64,000 bases of DNA from contig NC_135016.1 of the NCBI RefSeq assembly GCF_051020955.1, positions 15,668,501 to 15,732,500 on the forward strand, given 5' to 3'. The notes under the pieces were generated by a model. It saw only the letters and a program-made list of their open reading frames with translations, was not told the origin of the DNA and did not search any database. The position numbers and the translations under genes are program-made. Source of the stretch: Megalopta genalis (lineage: Eukaryota; Arthropoda; Insecta; Hymenoptera; Halictidae). Shown here in pieces: positions 1 through 13,133 of the stretch (positions are counted from its first letter, which is position 1; each line of letters opens with the position of its first letter).

Positions 1-2640
1 CAGTTCATAAATAAGTTTAACTTTTTTCCCCTTAACCAAACAAAAATATTATCCAAATTTTATTATATCTTTGCTTTATTATAGAACCGTATTCAATGTA
101 ATACATTCTACAAAAATATGAAGGTTGATAAATTGAGGTTATGTCATCATTGTGAGTATTTGTTCAAAGTGTTATGGGAACAATAATTTGGAACATTTTC
201 TATCCATTATTTAATATATTAGACAAAATCGAACATTTCTTTGTTAAAGAATTTAATTCATTGAAAATAGAAAGATACAGAAATCGGTTACAGGTTACCA
301 TGGAGTAATATAAATGAAACTTTTTATTTCAATATTGATAATAAGATTAGAAATAAATTTTATGGTTTCTTTATATACTCTCTCTTTTTAACTGTATAGT
401 AATTTTCGTGACTATTGATTTGATTATATTGATTAATAAATCCACAAATTTTGTAAAATTTTTATTTATTTCATTAGGAATATAATTATCAGCATATATT
501 ATCGTTAATACAATATGAAGAAAACTAATGCAGAATATAAGAATCTCAGATGAACGAGGAAAAGTCCTAGTACTTATGAAGGGAATCACACCTCAGTAAT
601 TAGCCTCCAAATGGTTGAAATTAACGATGAAATAATTTCAGCCGTACTGACTACTGACTTCTCGTGTAAGAGACGCAAGAGGCGTTAGAGTGGTAAGCGG
701 CTTATGTCTTATAGAAGCTAACTACTCTTCACCAAAGGGCCATGTCGCAAATAGTAAACCCTTTCAAAATTTACAGACTTAGATTTATTGTGTGGATTGA
801 AACTAATTACATTTAAGAGAGATGATACAATCTATATTTTCAGGTGTTTTTGTTCATACTAATTGTTACATTTCGTTTAATCTATACGTTACAAATGCAT
901 TTACGTTTCTAAACGTTCTACACTTAACTTTACGTCTTTAATATTGGTTCTATTCGACCCAAAATGAAGCTACAAATTATTCTATTACTTCAACTGAAAC
1001 GTTTTCATAAGTTCAAATGTATGGTAAACATTAATAATCCTTACAGAAAGGAAAGAAATTTATAAACTATTTTTTAATGAACATGATTATTTTTGTGTTC
1101 TCACATGGAATTTATGAGTCAGATTGATTCACTGTGTTTGTGCCATAAAACACTACAGAAATTAAAATAATGTGAGAATGTCAATATAGCATCTTAACCA
1201 AACGACGAGGCTGGGGTCCATTTGGATCCAGATCATAAATATTGTTATTCATCTAAGATAGTGAATTCTTGTTGCTAATAATTAGATTAAACTTTCATAT
1301 GTTCCAATTAAGGTCTATAGAAAAAACTGATTTCAAAATGAGTACCTTAAATAATATGTTGTATAAAATTGATAAATAATTTTCTAAATAATGCTAAGCA
1401 TTCAACACATATAAATCTCGCCAGTTTGATTACAATAATCTATAAATAATGATGCTAAAAATTCATTTAGGACTACATCATTTTATATTTTATATTTATG
1501 ACAGAGTAGATCTATTGGTTTGACGTCTATAAATTTACAAATTTTGTTGTCGCGAAAAACGTGGGGTAAAAACAGACCAGATGTGATATCTGCTATTATT
1601 TACACGGTACCGAAACATTTTCGATGGACGCAGATAAGATTTCATCTATAATATTTCCCTTGTCAAAAATTGAAGCGTAATCTCTGTTACAGATATGTGA
1701 CGTTTGGACCTCGATAGCAATGCGTGTAACTGTAACACGTGACAGTAAACGTAAATTTCGTTACCTCAATTGTATCAACATTATCCATTAACACTAACAG
1801 TGCTGGATATAAAAAGTGACTCGTCTGTGTTGCCTCATACAAATTACAGTATTTAATTTATTTAGACATTTTCCAATTTTTATATTAATATATGTTGGGA
1901 CGAATAAATTTATTGAATGATTTCCAGTGAATGTGTCTTTATAATTTGAATAATTGTAGTATAGGAATTGTCGAACCGATCATTTGACTGGCAATGATAC
2001 GATTAGTCTGAATAAATATTTTTGTGACATACATGTACTTTAGAACCGTATCAATTTGTGCGACTACGTCGACTGCATAGTGTCCTTTGTTAGCGGTTTT
2101 GCACACCCTATAGCTTATCTTGACCATCATCTAGGGGGTGGAATCCCTCGAATTACCGAATGCTTTCTTCCTCCAGTTTATTCCCTACTAAATGGCATGG
2201 AAGATAAAGTGAGGGTCATTGAGTGTGAACGAGATATACATGTATAGAAAGCTCATTTAGTAAGATAAATGATGATATCGTAAGGATAAACTGCAACCAC
2301 TATACGGGCTTCCATCGTTCCCTCAGTGATAGAGACTTCATACTTACGATATTTCATCAATCCTCCTAATGTTGTCGCACAGTGGGGCAGAATCCCGAAA
2401 ATATGGCATTCATTAAATGATTTCGTATTTTTTAAAAGTGTTCACGCAGTTATACGATAATTGTGTAATGTAATATTGAGATAATATTATATATTTAAAA
2501 AATATTTATTAAAAAAACATCATTTGAGGAATATTTTTTTCAAACACAATTTACTACTGTTTTGTTTGGTAATGTACCAAGGCAAGTGGTGGATTGTGGA
2601 TTGTGTCTATTTGTAAATAGAAAAGAACAGCCATAAATAA
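1..2640. other. AT-rich stretch with no gene recognised
   Basis: I see no exon, RNA gene or clear mobile element here. The short open frames (for example around 371-589 and 1939-2247) have no recognisable domain, no signal peptide and no splice context, and two of them overlap on opposite strands. I treat them as chance frames. Confidence 0.5.
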
Positions 2641-2691
2641 GAAATTGTTCAGAACGAACTTGATTTCAAATGAAGAGGCAAGTCAGTTGTT

Positions 2692-2723
<32 letters not shown>

Positions 2724-2960
2724 GTTAAATAATAATAATGTTCAGAATAAACTTGATTTCAAATGAAGAGGTAAGTTACTATATAATATTAGTTATTTAT
2801 TAGAAGTATTGTTATTAATATTAATAATAATAATACTTCCAACCTTTCCTTCTATTCATTATACAGTAACTTACCTCTTCATTTAAAATCAAGTATATTC
2901 TGAACATTATTATTATTATTTAACTTATTATTATCATTATTATTATTAATAATAATAGTA
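2640..2960. repeat. Fold-back repeat with AAT/ATT runs
   Basis: A segment reading 'cttgatttcaaatgaagagg' occurs twice in direct orientation (about 2660 and 2753). It returns inverted near 2875-2905, followed by the complement of the AAT run (about 2910-2960). The arms flank a centre around 2800-2840 and would form a long hairpin. This could be a fold-back transposon or a local inverted duplication. Confidence 0.75.
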
Positions 2961-3639
2961 ATAATAATAATATGTATATTGTACGTACATATTACGTATA
3001 CTTAAATAATCGTGGCCGCGTCAGTTACAATTTAAAATTGCTGTGTTTATGTATACATTTATTAATATTCTTAAGGAATTATACATGGTGTTTCAACTAA
3101 AGGAGTCCACTTACGTATTTCTGTTATTTTTGGAGATAACGAAAAACTTTATTAACAACAATTTTTCAGTTCATTGAAATGTATAATACGAACGTAATAG
3201 TTTTTTCGCAGCTGGAGAATTTTCGGAGATTTCAAGGTTATCTTCACTTTTTTAAGCACATGTATTTTTTTAACATTAGTTGATGCAGCTCGACATTTTC
3301 TGTAGAAATGCATTTACCTGTTTATGTCGAAAAGTGATTAGTTTAACAGATATTTAGTGGTATTTCTCGATGAAAGTATATTTATGAATCGTGAAAACTT
3401 TAACGTCTCTTTTGGCACGGCAAAATGCACAAAATTAAAGTTAAAATATCTTCTAATCCAATAAATTTTCGACATATATAAATTAATACTTTACTAATAC
3501 CGTGGGGAACTTGTACTGAGAGTACTTACCTGAGCATCTAGTGTCGGGACTACCCACGTGGAGGTCTAATAGACTTCTACAATTGACAAATTTTTGTATA
3601 TTTTAATCAGTCAATAGTAATTTTTTCATTGAGGATCCG

Positions 3640-3735
3640 TGAGAGCACGTAATGTAATGTAATTAACCTACATTAATGTAGATAATACATTAATTGTAGA
3701 TAACCTACATTAATGTAAATGTAGGTAATCCCGAG
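3640..3735. repeat. Short 'acctacattaatgta' repeats
   Basis: Several direct and inverted copies of a 'cctacattaatgtag'-like motif are packed into about 95 bases. The motif is self-complementary. No gene is attached. Confidence 0.6.
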
Positions 3736-4281
3736 TTAAGAATCCTCCGACGCATGTTCTCAGGTATAATTTTATGACGATAAGCCGCGGATTGACGGAC
3801 CTTCGCGTCTTGATTTGATGATTTATAGGCTTTTGTCCCACCGTCCGGGTCAACTCGAACTCGACATACTCTTATTTATTTATTCTCCTTATTTATTCTT
3901 CTTTTCAACATATAAAAAGTAAAAATATTTTTGTTCTCCAAATTCGATCCGAGTTCATGCGTTTCTATTCCAATTTTTTAATTCGCGGATACGGAAACTG
4001 TAATTGGGGTAGGGCGGAGAAGGTGGCTGCGCGCCCCGATTCAGGTAAACGGACCGTGCGCTCCACTTTGACGGTCAACTAACCGTACCTCCTACCACCT
4101 CATACTGTTTGAATGAAGTTGTAGAATTGAATCGACAGATTTCCAAGACAGTGTACTTTATACCGTTAGAAGAATTTTAACAATCCACTCATGGCCAATG
4201 GCATTTTTTTATAACAATCATACTTGTGAATACAATTTGCGTTACTTTCAATAACTTCATCAATGATCTAATAGTAATTAT

Positions 4282-4450
4282 ACAGGGTGTCCCATAATTA
4301 TGTTAACACCCGGAAAGGGGTGATTCAAGAGGACATTTGAAGTCATCTTTTCTTTAGCGGAAATACAATCCGCGGCTTCGTTTACGAGTTATTAACATAA
4401 AACAGTAACCAATAAGCGGAACTGGGTTTCAGCCGCCTCGACCGTATATT
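4282..4450. mobile_element. MITE, left part ('acagggtgtcc' family)
   Basis: It begins with 'acagggtgtcccataattat' and continues into the body shared with the copies near 9897, 19549, 30830, 49371 and 42486 ('tttgaagtca', 'acgagttatt', 'ccaataagcgga'). The right end is missing, so this copy is truncated. It is non-coding and is probably mobilised by a mariner/Tc1-type transposase. Confidence 0.6.
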
Positions 4451-6304
4451 TAAATAAACAAATTTGATATATTATTAAGTTTTTATTTAAATATCACTAA
4501 AGATGTAAAAGTTACTTTGAGTCGATAATTATTCTCATCACCTTTTACTTCGTTATTATTACAATACTTCCACGTGAGATAGTTCAATGTCATGAAGGCT
4601 ATAGATTCTCATTTCTCTTTGTTTATGGTAGTACATTACTTACTGTGGCTAGTTTTTTTATTGGTATAAAGCTAAGGAAAAGAAAGATCTTACCTTTATA
4701 GTGAGATGACAGCATTAGGTATAACTGTTTTCTCAAATTTAACTGGGTAAAACTCTCAAAATTTCTCTGACAATGGACTGAATTATTTATCAAATTTGCC
4801 AACACTTGCTAGCCATTCGTTTTGGAGTGTCGCTGTACAATACTTAGACACATACCGAAATACAAATGGTCGAACGGTAAAGAACGATAAAGAAAAACGA
4901 CGCGACGTTATGACGACGACGATGGCAAGGTGGATAAACTCATGAGGACGCGAGGATGAATTTTATCCATCTAAAAAGTAAAAAAGCTGTATGTGAACAG
5001 TTTCTTCATGGGAAATTTGAAATATGATCGTTACATATACACATGGTCCCAGCATTCGTAGTGCAACCAAGATATTAGGAGAAAACGTTGTCCCAAAATG
5101 GACTGCCATTTTAAATAGCGCGATATTTTCTTTAGCCAGACCAAGCAGCAATTTCTTAACAGTTGTCATCGGTAATAATCGAGATTGAATTATGAAAGGA
5201 TACGGAAATGAGCAACGCATAGGAAATGTTAAAATTCACATTAAAAAATGATAAAACATTTGCAGAGAATTTGTAAATATCTCGCTTTTGTTGGTAATCT
5301 TAATGCACCTCCATCTCAGTTCAATCAATGCGACTTGGAGCCATTAGACATTTTTCTTTGTGGTTATATTAACCCTTTTACAGTGCAATAAAATTATGAA
5401 TTTCAACAAAATCATGTGCATCATTTTCATCGCTTTAAATGATTCCATCGGTGATAATAAGTACAAAATAATTTTTAAACGCGTTTTACAAATGTTATTG
5501 AGAAAATATAATCGTCCAATTACACACAGTTACGTCTTGTGTCATATATGTGGTAACACGGAATACATAAACCTATACGTCGCAGTCTGAACAATAGTAT
5601 CTCGTATTCTTCTTAATTGTCTTTCCACCAATCCGACGTGAGAAGCATACTGCACATAATCCAATCGGTTTTTCTTTGTTAGCAGTTGTCAGAATATATT
5701 CAATAAAAATGTCTTTTTATGTAATATGCCAGCACACCATACTGCTTGATCTAAAAGATGTACGAAAATTTTATAATAATATTTCTATTCTATGCTTCGT
5801 CTTACATCATAGATATGTTGATCCGATTCATCAACGCTTCTCATTGTAAAATTGCAATCGCGTATGGACCCTAGAATATTCTTGATTTTATTGCTTTTTT
5901 CTTTACTGGAATGAACGCTGAATTGTGAATAATGCCCGAAAAATTCTCGGGACTGTCATTTTGATACTTGACGCTTTGCCCGAAAATATCTCGAGATTCA
6001 CTGCGAAATGGTTAATTTAGAGGTAAATTTTATCTCCGAAAGGAACATGTAAAATTTATAATAAATCGTTGGGGTCGTTTTGGAGGTATCATAACATTAC
6101 TGTCGTAATGTTTTTTTTATAAATGATTAAACTATATAATATCAGTATCCTCTGCAAAGTAACTGCATTGGGAAACCGTACATCACCAAAGACGGTATTT
6201 CCACTCTCCGTAACAGTGCTGAAATTGTTAACTCGAAACTTAGAACTTGGAACTGCCTTCAGTTAGTCTGTCAGAACAATCCGGATATTGACCACAGTTT
6301 CGAA

Positions 6305-6480
6305 ACTACGATCTTTCAGGTAGAATTTGAATTTGGGGAAGCAGAAATGAAATATGACAAGTACGAAAGCCGCGGTATTTCAATACTTCATTAGATCTTT
6401 CAGGTAGAATCTGATTTTTCGGAAGCTGAAATGAAACATGACAAGTATGGCAGCTCCGGAATTTTAATACTTCATTAGAA
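6305..6480 (+). repeat. Two-copy tandem repeat, about 88 bp unit
   Basis: The block beginning 'gatctttcaggtagaat' and ending 'atacttcattaga' is present twice in a row (about 6309-6394 and 6397-6480) with roughly ten differences. No coding frame runs through both copies. Confidence 0.75.
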
Positions 6481-8411
6481 TTCGATCTATCTGTTACACG
6501 TCAATCGGACATCAGGAGTTCTTAAATTAGCAACATTATTTTATGGCTTTTAAGGGAGGACATTCAAGCGAAAACCGACTATCAGTATTTTCCTAATAAA
6601 ATTTGGAAAATATGCATTTTGACAGCATTTTTTACGCTTATTTGAACTACGTACAAATTATTTTGCTAATTAGTTTTTTCAACTGTGAACAAATTTTTCT
6701 TTTATGAAAGCAAAATCGGATTGAAAATTCCGTATACAATTCTCTTCAATATTATGTACAGAAAAAATTTCAGCTCGAAAACTTTGTTATTTCGATTTTA
6801 GTAATACTAATTGGCATTACGGCCGTCAAGGTACCTATCGGAGTTGGGCAAAATTTTATTCCGATCACGGATAAGAGATGGAGACTTAACGAGTAAAATT
6901 TTATTCGACACTATCCAATGGAATATCCAATCGAATAAAACTTGATCTAGATAAAAATTTACCCGAGGATGGAAATAGTGAAAGAACCATGATAGGAGGA
7001 TCAATGAAGAAAAATTGTATTTTAACACATACTCAAAATGATGACCAGCAATTTCGATACATTTTACGCAGTAACCAGCTCCGCTTCTCTAAAGTGCAGT
7101 ACGCAGCTCCACTATCCTGAAGAATTTGTGTATGTGGTCTCTTGTTTTCATGAAATTCATTCAAAAAGTGTCAAACATTAGAATTAAGAAATAGAATTAG
7201 AAAATAGAGAATTAAATAAAATTCAGAAACATAATCTAAGGGATTATCCGTGTCATATATAATCTGCAGGCAAGTATAGGGCTAACTAGAGTGGATAACA
7301 TCTAAGAATTTTCGTCCCAGCATCGAAAGGGTCAATCGATATTGAGTTCTGTTTTAGAAGCAATAAGACAGCTTCATCGTTAGTAAAACATGATTTGAGA
7401 ATGAAGATTGTTTATGACAAGCTCATTAAACGTTTCGTTGATCATAAATTTAAGTAAATGAGGCAAATGAGGTAGATGAGTCAATACAAATTTTTAAATT
7501 CTGTTTTTATGTAGCCCTTCGCACCTAGGAAAATTTTTATTAAATCACCTAGAAGCACCACGAATCTAGTTATTCGTTAAATATTAAATAATATAATCGA
7601 GTATTAAGTATATAATAAAATATAAAATAATATTACGTTTTGGAAATAATGACTTCATTCAAACAGGATTCTGCATAATATTGTATTTGTACCGATTGTA
7701 TAGAACCAAAATTGTTAACCTTGAAATTAACGTGATTACCAGCTGTCTTCGTATGTCCTTTGAGATGGGACATTCGAGTGCAAGAGCTTAATATTTGTAT
7801 TTTGTATGGTGTTTATGAATCGAACATTGAACTTATTGTACACTTTCTTCACTTAAAGATTAAACGTTTTATATGTTTTGTCTTTTTTGTTACGTCTCCG
7901 CTGTCACACTGGGTCAAAATGACTCACATTTCATATTTCGGAAAAGTGAAATTAATAATTAATTCAATATACATTGGAAATGAGATATCGAGTTCTAATA
8001 AAGGAAACGATCTTTTAGAATCTTGAAGCTATATTCTCTAATGCTTGCATCTGGATAATATTGTTAGGTTTCGAGTGGCAGCTGTTTGAAAATTGTATGT
8101 GTGCTTGGTATTGGAAGTGTGAGAGCGGATGGTTAAACAAAAGTGATGCAATTTTTAAAGTGGAGCTCCGATCACAGACTTGTCACGGGTCCGATAATTA
8201 TTTCACTCGAGTTAGCGACACTCGGCAAATATAATAGATAAACGCTCGGACTTTTATTCTTTTTAGAGACAGTTCGTGAGTTATTTTTTTCGATTCCATG
8301 TATTTTTTTACTGTTCGTTTCCATGTCCTTCTCAATTTTCACTTTCATTTCTCATCCGACGCTGTCAGAGCTCTTACCCACTTAGTTTCTATTGCTAAAT
8401 TCTATCTATAT

Positions 8412-9570
8412 ATGAGCCGTTTATTTTGAAAGTGGCATAAGTCATCTTTTCAAAAAAATTGTAACACTAATTACAATTGAACGGTACCTTTTCATTTTAA
8501 ACAAATTTGCAATCAATAAGTTGAGAACTATTGAGATTTGTTCGAGAGAAGTTTTGCTAATTAACGGTATAACAAACATGTTTATTTTGAAAGTGGCGTA
8601 AGTCGCTGTACTCAGGAAATTAATTGCAGGGCTTAGTGTAAAAGAAATAGAAACGTGTGATAAGTGTGTGTGAAGTATTGTTTTGAATTCTTTTCAGTAT
8701 TTTTAAAAAGGTTGTGATCACTGGACTTATTTTTATAAGTGCGGAAGAGAATAGTGCAGTTTTGTAAATTATATTATAGTGATGTGGCGGCTACCTCCAG
8801 ATCCGTCAGCAGATGGCTATAAAATGTTTTATAAACTAACTTTAGGTGAAAAAGATGAATTTCTAACTTTGGATTTGTCACCAAAAAGAGGAAGACCTAG
8901 GCGTTGTTCACAAATAGAAATGGATCCGTTATACGCTGGATCTCGTCCTGTTTCTTCAGCAAAATACAAAGACACGATGGACTTGCTTAATTATATACCC
9001 CCAATATACCACAGTTATTTTAAAATTTCAAACAAAACACGATTTCCGAGGACTTAATCACTCCTATTGATGACGAAAATTAAATTGAACTGATGTATTT
9101 TCATATAAATTACTTATACTTATGTTTCAAAATGTACTAATTATTTTTGTATTTTATGGATATTAAAATAAAAAATACTTAAATCAAACCTTTGTATTAA
9201 ATATGTTCATGGTATAAATTATTATTATATATGTAATTTATTCAACAATTTTAGTAAATCACTGTCCTTTCAAAACATCACTTCAGTAAAATACGTCGGA
9301 CAAAATTAATATATGTCAGTCATTTTTCTAAACTATTTAATTTGAAAGTGGCTTAAGTCACTTTACCGTAATGAAAAGTGGTGATTTTTTAATGTTTATA
9401 CGAAATTATTTATACTGAAAAAAATATCAGCATCCTGAGATAACAAATACAAGTAAATCTTCTCGAAAGTTAGCATCCATATTTTTAAACGTGTTAAAAA
9501 ACGCAAACCTTAAATATATCGACTTAAAAACAAAGTGACTTATGCCACTTTCAAAATAAACGGCTCATAT
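8412..9570. mobile_element. DNA transposon with TIRs and subterminal repeats
   Basis: The left end reads 'gagccgtttattttgaaa' followed by 'gtggcataagtca'. The right end at 9540-9567 is its exact inverse. The motif 'tttgaaagtggc(a/g/t)taagtc' recurs inside at about 8583 and 9342, so the element carries several subterminal transposase-site-like repeats. A copy of the right third, joined to a left-type end, sits at 20117-20322. The element holds one short ORF (8782-9057). I cannot name the superfamily. Confidence 0.75.
8782..9057 (+). pseudogene. Small ORF in TIR element, probable transposon protein C-terminus
   Basis: This 91-codon frame starts at an ATG and lies inside the TIR element. It is basic in the middle (a KRGRPRR patch, like an AT-hook or nuclear-localisation run). 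It ends in a YHSYF-type tail, which I have seen at the C-termini of insect transposon proteins. There is no catalytic motif. An AATAAA-like run lies about 110 bases downstream (near 9167). I read it as the last piece of the element's own protein. A captured host exon is possible but less likely. Confidence 0.4.
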
Positions 9571-9896
9571 CTATGAATTCTATTTATGTTCGTACCTACC
9601 AACGCGCGACACTTTTCTTTTTATTAATTCCTTGAAAACAGACAGCCATGCATTCAAATCCTTTCGGGGTCGTTTTACTACGAAATTGCCCTCACAAATC
9701 ATTCGAATTCTTACTATGGCATGTACAGTGACTAACGAGAGCATTCGGACACCAGTATAAATTGGACCTCTATGCCACATATTTAAATTAATATAACATT
9801 GAAGGGGTAAAATCCTTTACGGGATATTAAAGGATTAAAAAGATACAAAAAGGTATAAAACGTTATATGCTAAATCAAAAGTTTTTTGTAATTTAT

Positions 9897-10219
9897 GGTA
9901 CTTCCAGGAAATGAGTGGTTCCTGAAGTCATTTGAAGTAATTTTTTCCTTAGCACAAATGCAATCCGCTATTTTGTTTGCAAATTATTAACGAAAAAGAG
10001 TGACCAATAAGTGGCCAGCTCGGCTGGCACAAGGCGGCCGAGCCAACAAAGCCCAATTCCGCTAATTGGTCCGGCTGTCTCGCGCTAGCTGATCTCGTCT
10101 CTCATTGGTCACTGTTTTTCGTTAATAATTCGCAAACAAAACGGCGGATTGCATTTGCACTAAGGAAAAAGTTACTTCAAATGACCTTAGGAACCCCTCA
10201 TTTCCCGGAAGTATCATAA
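9897..10219. mobile_element. MITE, full-length copy of 'acagggtgtcc' family
   Basis: The ends 'atggtacttccaggaaatga' and 'catttcccggaagtatcata' are inverse of each other. The interior is largely palindromic around a GC-rich centre ('gccgagccaa'). The body is shared with the copies at 4282, 19549, 30830, 42486 and 49371. It is non-coding. Confidence 0.7.
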
Positions 10220-10775
10220 GTTTAGCACAATCTGCATAAATGTCAAAATACAAAAAATTTTCGATTTAGCATAAAATGTTACTTACATAATTAAAAAAAT
10301 ATAAATAGACATCGAATTTTCATGCCACATAAGTATTCGAATGCCTATAAGATATAAATATAATATAAGTGCCTATAAGTTGAAAAGTTATAAAAATACA
10401 TTTTTTTTACTTTTTATTACTATTATAGTTTCATACCTCTTTTCTTTAACAATGTGTTTCAAGAAATTTGACAGTTTAAAAATTATTATTTATTTATGAT
10501 CGATGGTTTTATGATTTGTTTATAGTATGTATTTTGTAGTATGACGACTGAATTCACTGTATGGGAATGGACAGTTATTTATAAGACGCGCGTAAATATA
10601 ATTTGTTGATTCTTGAATTTGATTATTCACATATTACATCAATATTAGCTGGTAAAGTTATACTTTTTTAATTCTGTAGGTAACGATTTTTACTAAATCG
10701 AAAGTTTCTTGTATTTTGACATTTATATATTCTACTGTAATATACCGTGAAGGATTTTTCCTTTCAATGTATGTA

Positions 10776-10835
<60 letters not shown>

Positions 10836-10842
10836 TATATGG
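10776..10842. repeat. (AT)n microsatellite
   Basis: A simple dinucleotide run of about 55 bases. It inflates an open frame on the plus strand that I do not accept as a gene. Confidence 0.95.
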
Positions 10843-11599
10843 CGTAGAAGTCAAAATTATACTAGTGTTCGAAAACTGTCGTTAGCCACTGTAAATACTG
10901 AGAAGTACACTCCCGAGAACATACTTTTTACTTTTAGAATGTTGCCAATTCTGCTCGATGTCGAAAAAAGTTTCAAATTCTTTTATAATTTTTGTTGCAT
11001 TTACCTCTTCAACGAGTTACGTGTTTCGTTTAATTTTGAAAGTGTGCACCTGCGTGCTTAACCATTTTTAATCGATGAAAAATATACTCTACAGCAGATT
11101 TGCTGTAAAATGGTAAAGTCTAGTTTTTTCACAAAAGTACCTTGTATTAAAAATTTATATTCCGATCGCTTGACACTAAACGTACTACCGCATTTTTTAA
11201 TTTATTCAGATATACACTACTATAAAAATCATAAAAAATTTAAATAAGTTCAATTTCATAATTTTTATAACATATCAGATACTATATATATATATATAGT
11301 TTCAACACATCGGTGCGTTTAGTGTGAAAGATTCATTCGCATCATTTATAAAATTTTAATTTTCGTTATTTTTTAAGCGAAGCAAATAATCAGTGTCTGG
11401 AATTGAAAATGTTTTTATACTATATACACAAACATTTAGAAAAGAGAAATTAGAAAATGAAACAGTCAATTGCACATAACATTACTTAGCATGTTCAAAA
11501 AATGTTACCGCCTTGTTTCTCATTGTTCTTGTTTGTTGCGTTTACGTATTAATGTTGGATTCATTATTATTTCTTTATTTAAACTAATTTAAACTGAAA

Positions 11600-12600
11600 C
11601 AAATTTACGTCTCATTTCTATTCTACTATGCAGTATTACTGGATTAAGTTTTCATGTCTTTTTTATGCATGCATTGATTACTGTGCCCTTCTACGTCTTA
11701 CATCAAACCGTACTGTCTTGATCTGTGAGACGTGTGTAAGCTACACGTGATTTTCTTACTTTTTTTTAAATTATATTGTAAGTACTGAAGCATATATATA
11801 TATATATGCTTCAGTATTATATATTATATATTATATATTATATGTTATATATTATATATTATATATTATATATTATATATTATATATTATGTATTATATA
11901 TTATATATTATATATTATATATTATATATTATATATTATATATTATATATTATATATTATATATTATATATTATATATTATATGTTATATATTATATATA
12001 ATATATTATATGTTATATATTATATATTATATATTATGTATTATATATTATATATTATATATTATATATTATATATTATATATTATATATTATATATTAT
12101 ATATTATATATTATTATTATATATTATTATATATATATAATATATATAATAATTGCTAAATAATTTAATACGGAATAATTCATGTTTTTACATTTTTGCT
12201 TTAGGATTATTTGTCTAGAACTGATCATAATAATTAAGGTAGGCACAATAATTGGATCAACGTATAGAAATTGACACAAAGTAACTAGAAAAGGCTCAGT
12301 ATCTGAGATATAGTAATAAATTGTTCATCTTTTTAAGGGCACAGTAACACGCACAAAAATTACGTATGTATATATATAATAGTTTATATATTTCATTTAT
12401 GAAAAAAGTCGTAATTACATAAAAAACGTCAAGATATAATTAAAATGGTTTAAGAAGTGAGACGTAGGTTAAAAAATCCGATTTAATTCGTTGAAAACTC
12501 TGGACGTCACTTTAATGAGTACAGTAATTGATACGCTTACTCTTCTTCCAGTAAAAACACATCTTCCGTTTTGGACCTGAAATGATTCACGCGTCGTCTA
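11600..12600 (+). repeat. Plus-strand copy of peptide-unit intron 1 (with 17,240-17,830)
   Basis: The stretch 11640-11795 matches 16890-17250, and 12150-12560 matches 17255-17800 (shared 'gtaagtactgaagcatata', 'taatttaatac', 'cactttaatg'). It leads into the exon-2 relic at 12610. It is therefore the intron of an old plus-strand peptide unit, interrupted by the AT satellite at 11795-12145. Confidence 0.65.
11795..12145. repeat. AT-rich satellite, 'atattatat' units
   Basis: About 350 bases of tandem 'atattatat' units, with occasional G variants spaced along the array. In the related segment near 17245 the flanking sequence is continuous ('ctgaagcatatacaataattt'), so the array expanded within this copy only. 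The open frames through it are artefacts. Confidence 0.95.
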
Positions 12601-12609
12601 TCTTTTAAA

Positions 12610-12684
12610 TGTCATCACAAATGCTTAAACAAAAGCTAAACACAAATGCATTGCAAAAACTCATTACTTCGCAAGAAATGCAAG
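12610..12684 (+). pseudogene. Dead exon 2 of an apamin/MCD-like peptide gene
   Basis: Read in the family frame, the segment keeps three Cys codons (TGC at 12622, 12652 and 12679) spaced x9 and x8. It has the usual Leu-Arg-Lys-Lys-Cys-Lys ending and a good donor, GTAAGG at 12685. Two lesions kill it. There is a TAA stop in the first loop, and no AG lies at the acceptor position, where the live genes have 'ttag'. The minus-strand copy at 38,901 has lost its acceptor in the same way, so the two may share an ancestor. The downstream micro-exon is also lost: a deletion near 12788 removes it. No signal exon was found upstream. Confidence 0.7.
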
Positions 12685-12944
12685 GTAAGGTCAAGTTTGA
12701 TTATTTTTACTTATTACTCTCTATTAGCATTTTCATAATAATAACAACAATAATAACAATAGTAGAAAACTCTATACATTTGTTAGTACAACGATTCTTT
12801 GAGTGCGAACACCAGTGTGGTCAGATGGAATACCAACAATCGGACAAAATGTATTGGATATTAAACAATTAGTGTTCCAGTATATTAAACACACGTTTAC
12901 TTTGAACAGTAAATAGATAAATCCAGTCGTTTACTACATTATTA

Positions 12945-13133
12945 CTCTTCGTCACATCCTACACGGAAACCGCACACAGTTAAATATTTATCGCGTAAAG
13001 TTGAAATTACATTGTTTAATGTTCGCATAATCTATAACTGGAATATTCTGCACGAAGTTTTCCATATAAAAGGAGGAAACAGCTGTGACGTTCGTTGCCT
13101 ACTGACTAGCTTAAGACAATAGAACTTGCAGCC
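12945..13133 (+). promoter_or_regulatory. Promoter block of the complete plus-strand peptide gene
   Basis: A distal block at 12950-12995 ('cgcacacagttaaatattta' plus 'tcgcg') and a TATA box in 'ccatataaaagg' (13062-13073) lie about 60 bases before the ATG. Both, with nearly the same spacing, are found inverted upstream of most of the eleven minus-strand signal exons. Conservation across many paralogues, including dead ones, argues for a shared cis-regulatory module or simply for recent duplication. Confidence 0.75.

Noticed and set aside
2056..2247. 63-codon plus-strand frame with four Cys
   Set aside because: It has no signal peptide, no regular Cys spacing and no promoter block of the family; it overlaps another frame on the other strand.
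11806..12159. 117- and 83-codon open frames
   Set aside because: They are translations of the AT satellite.
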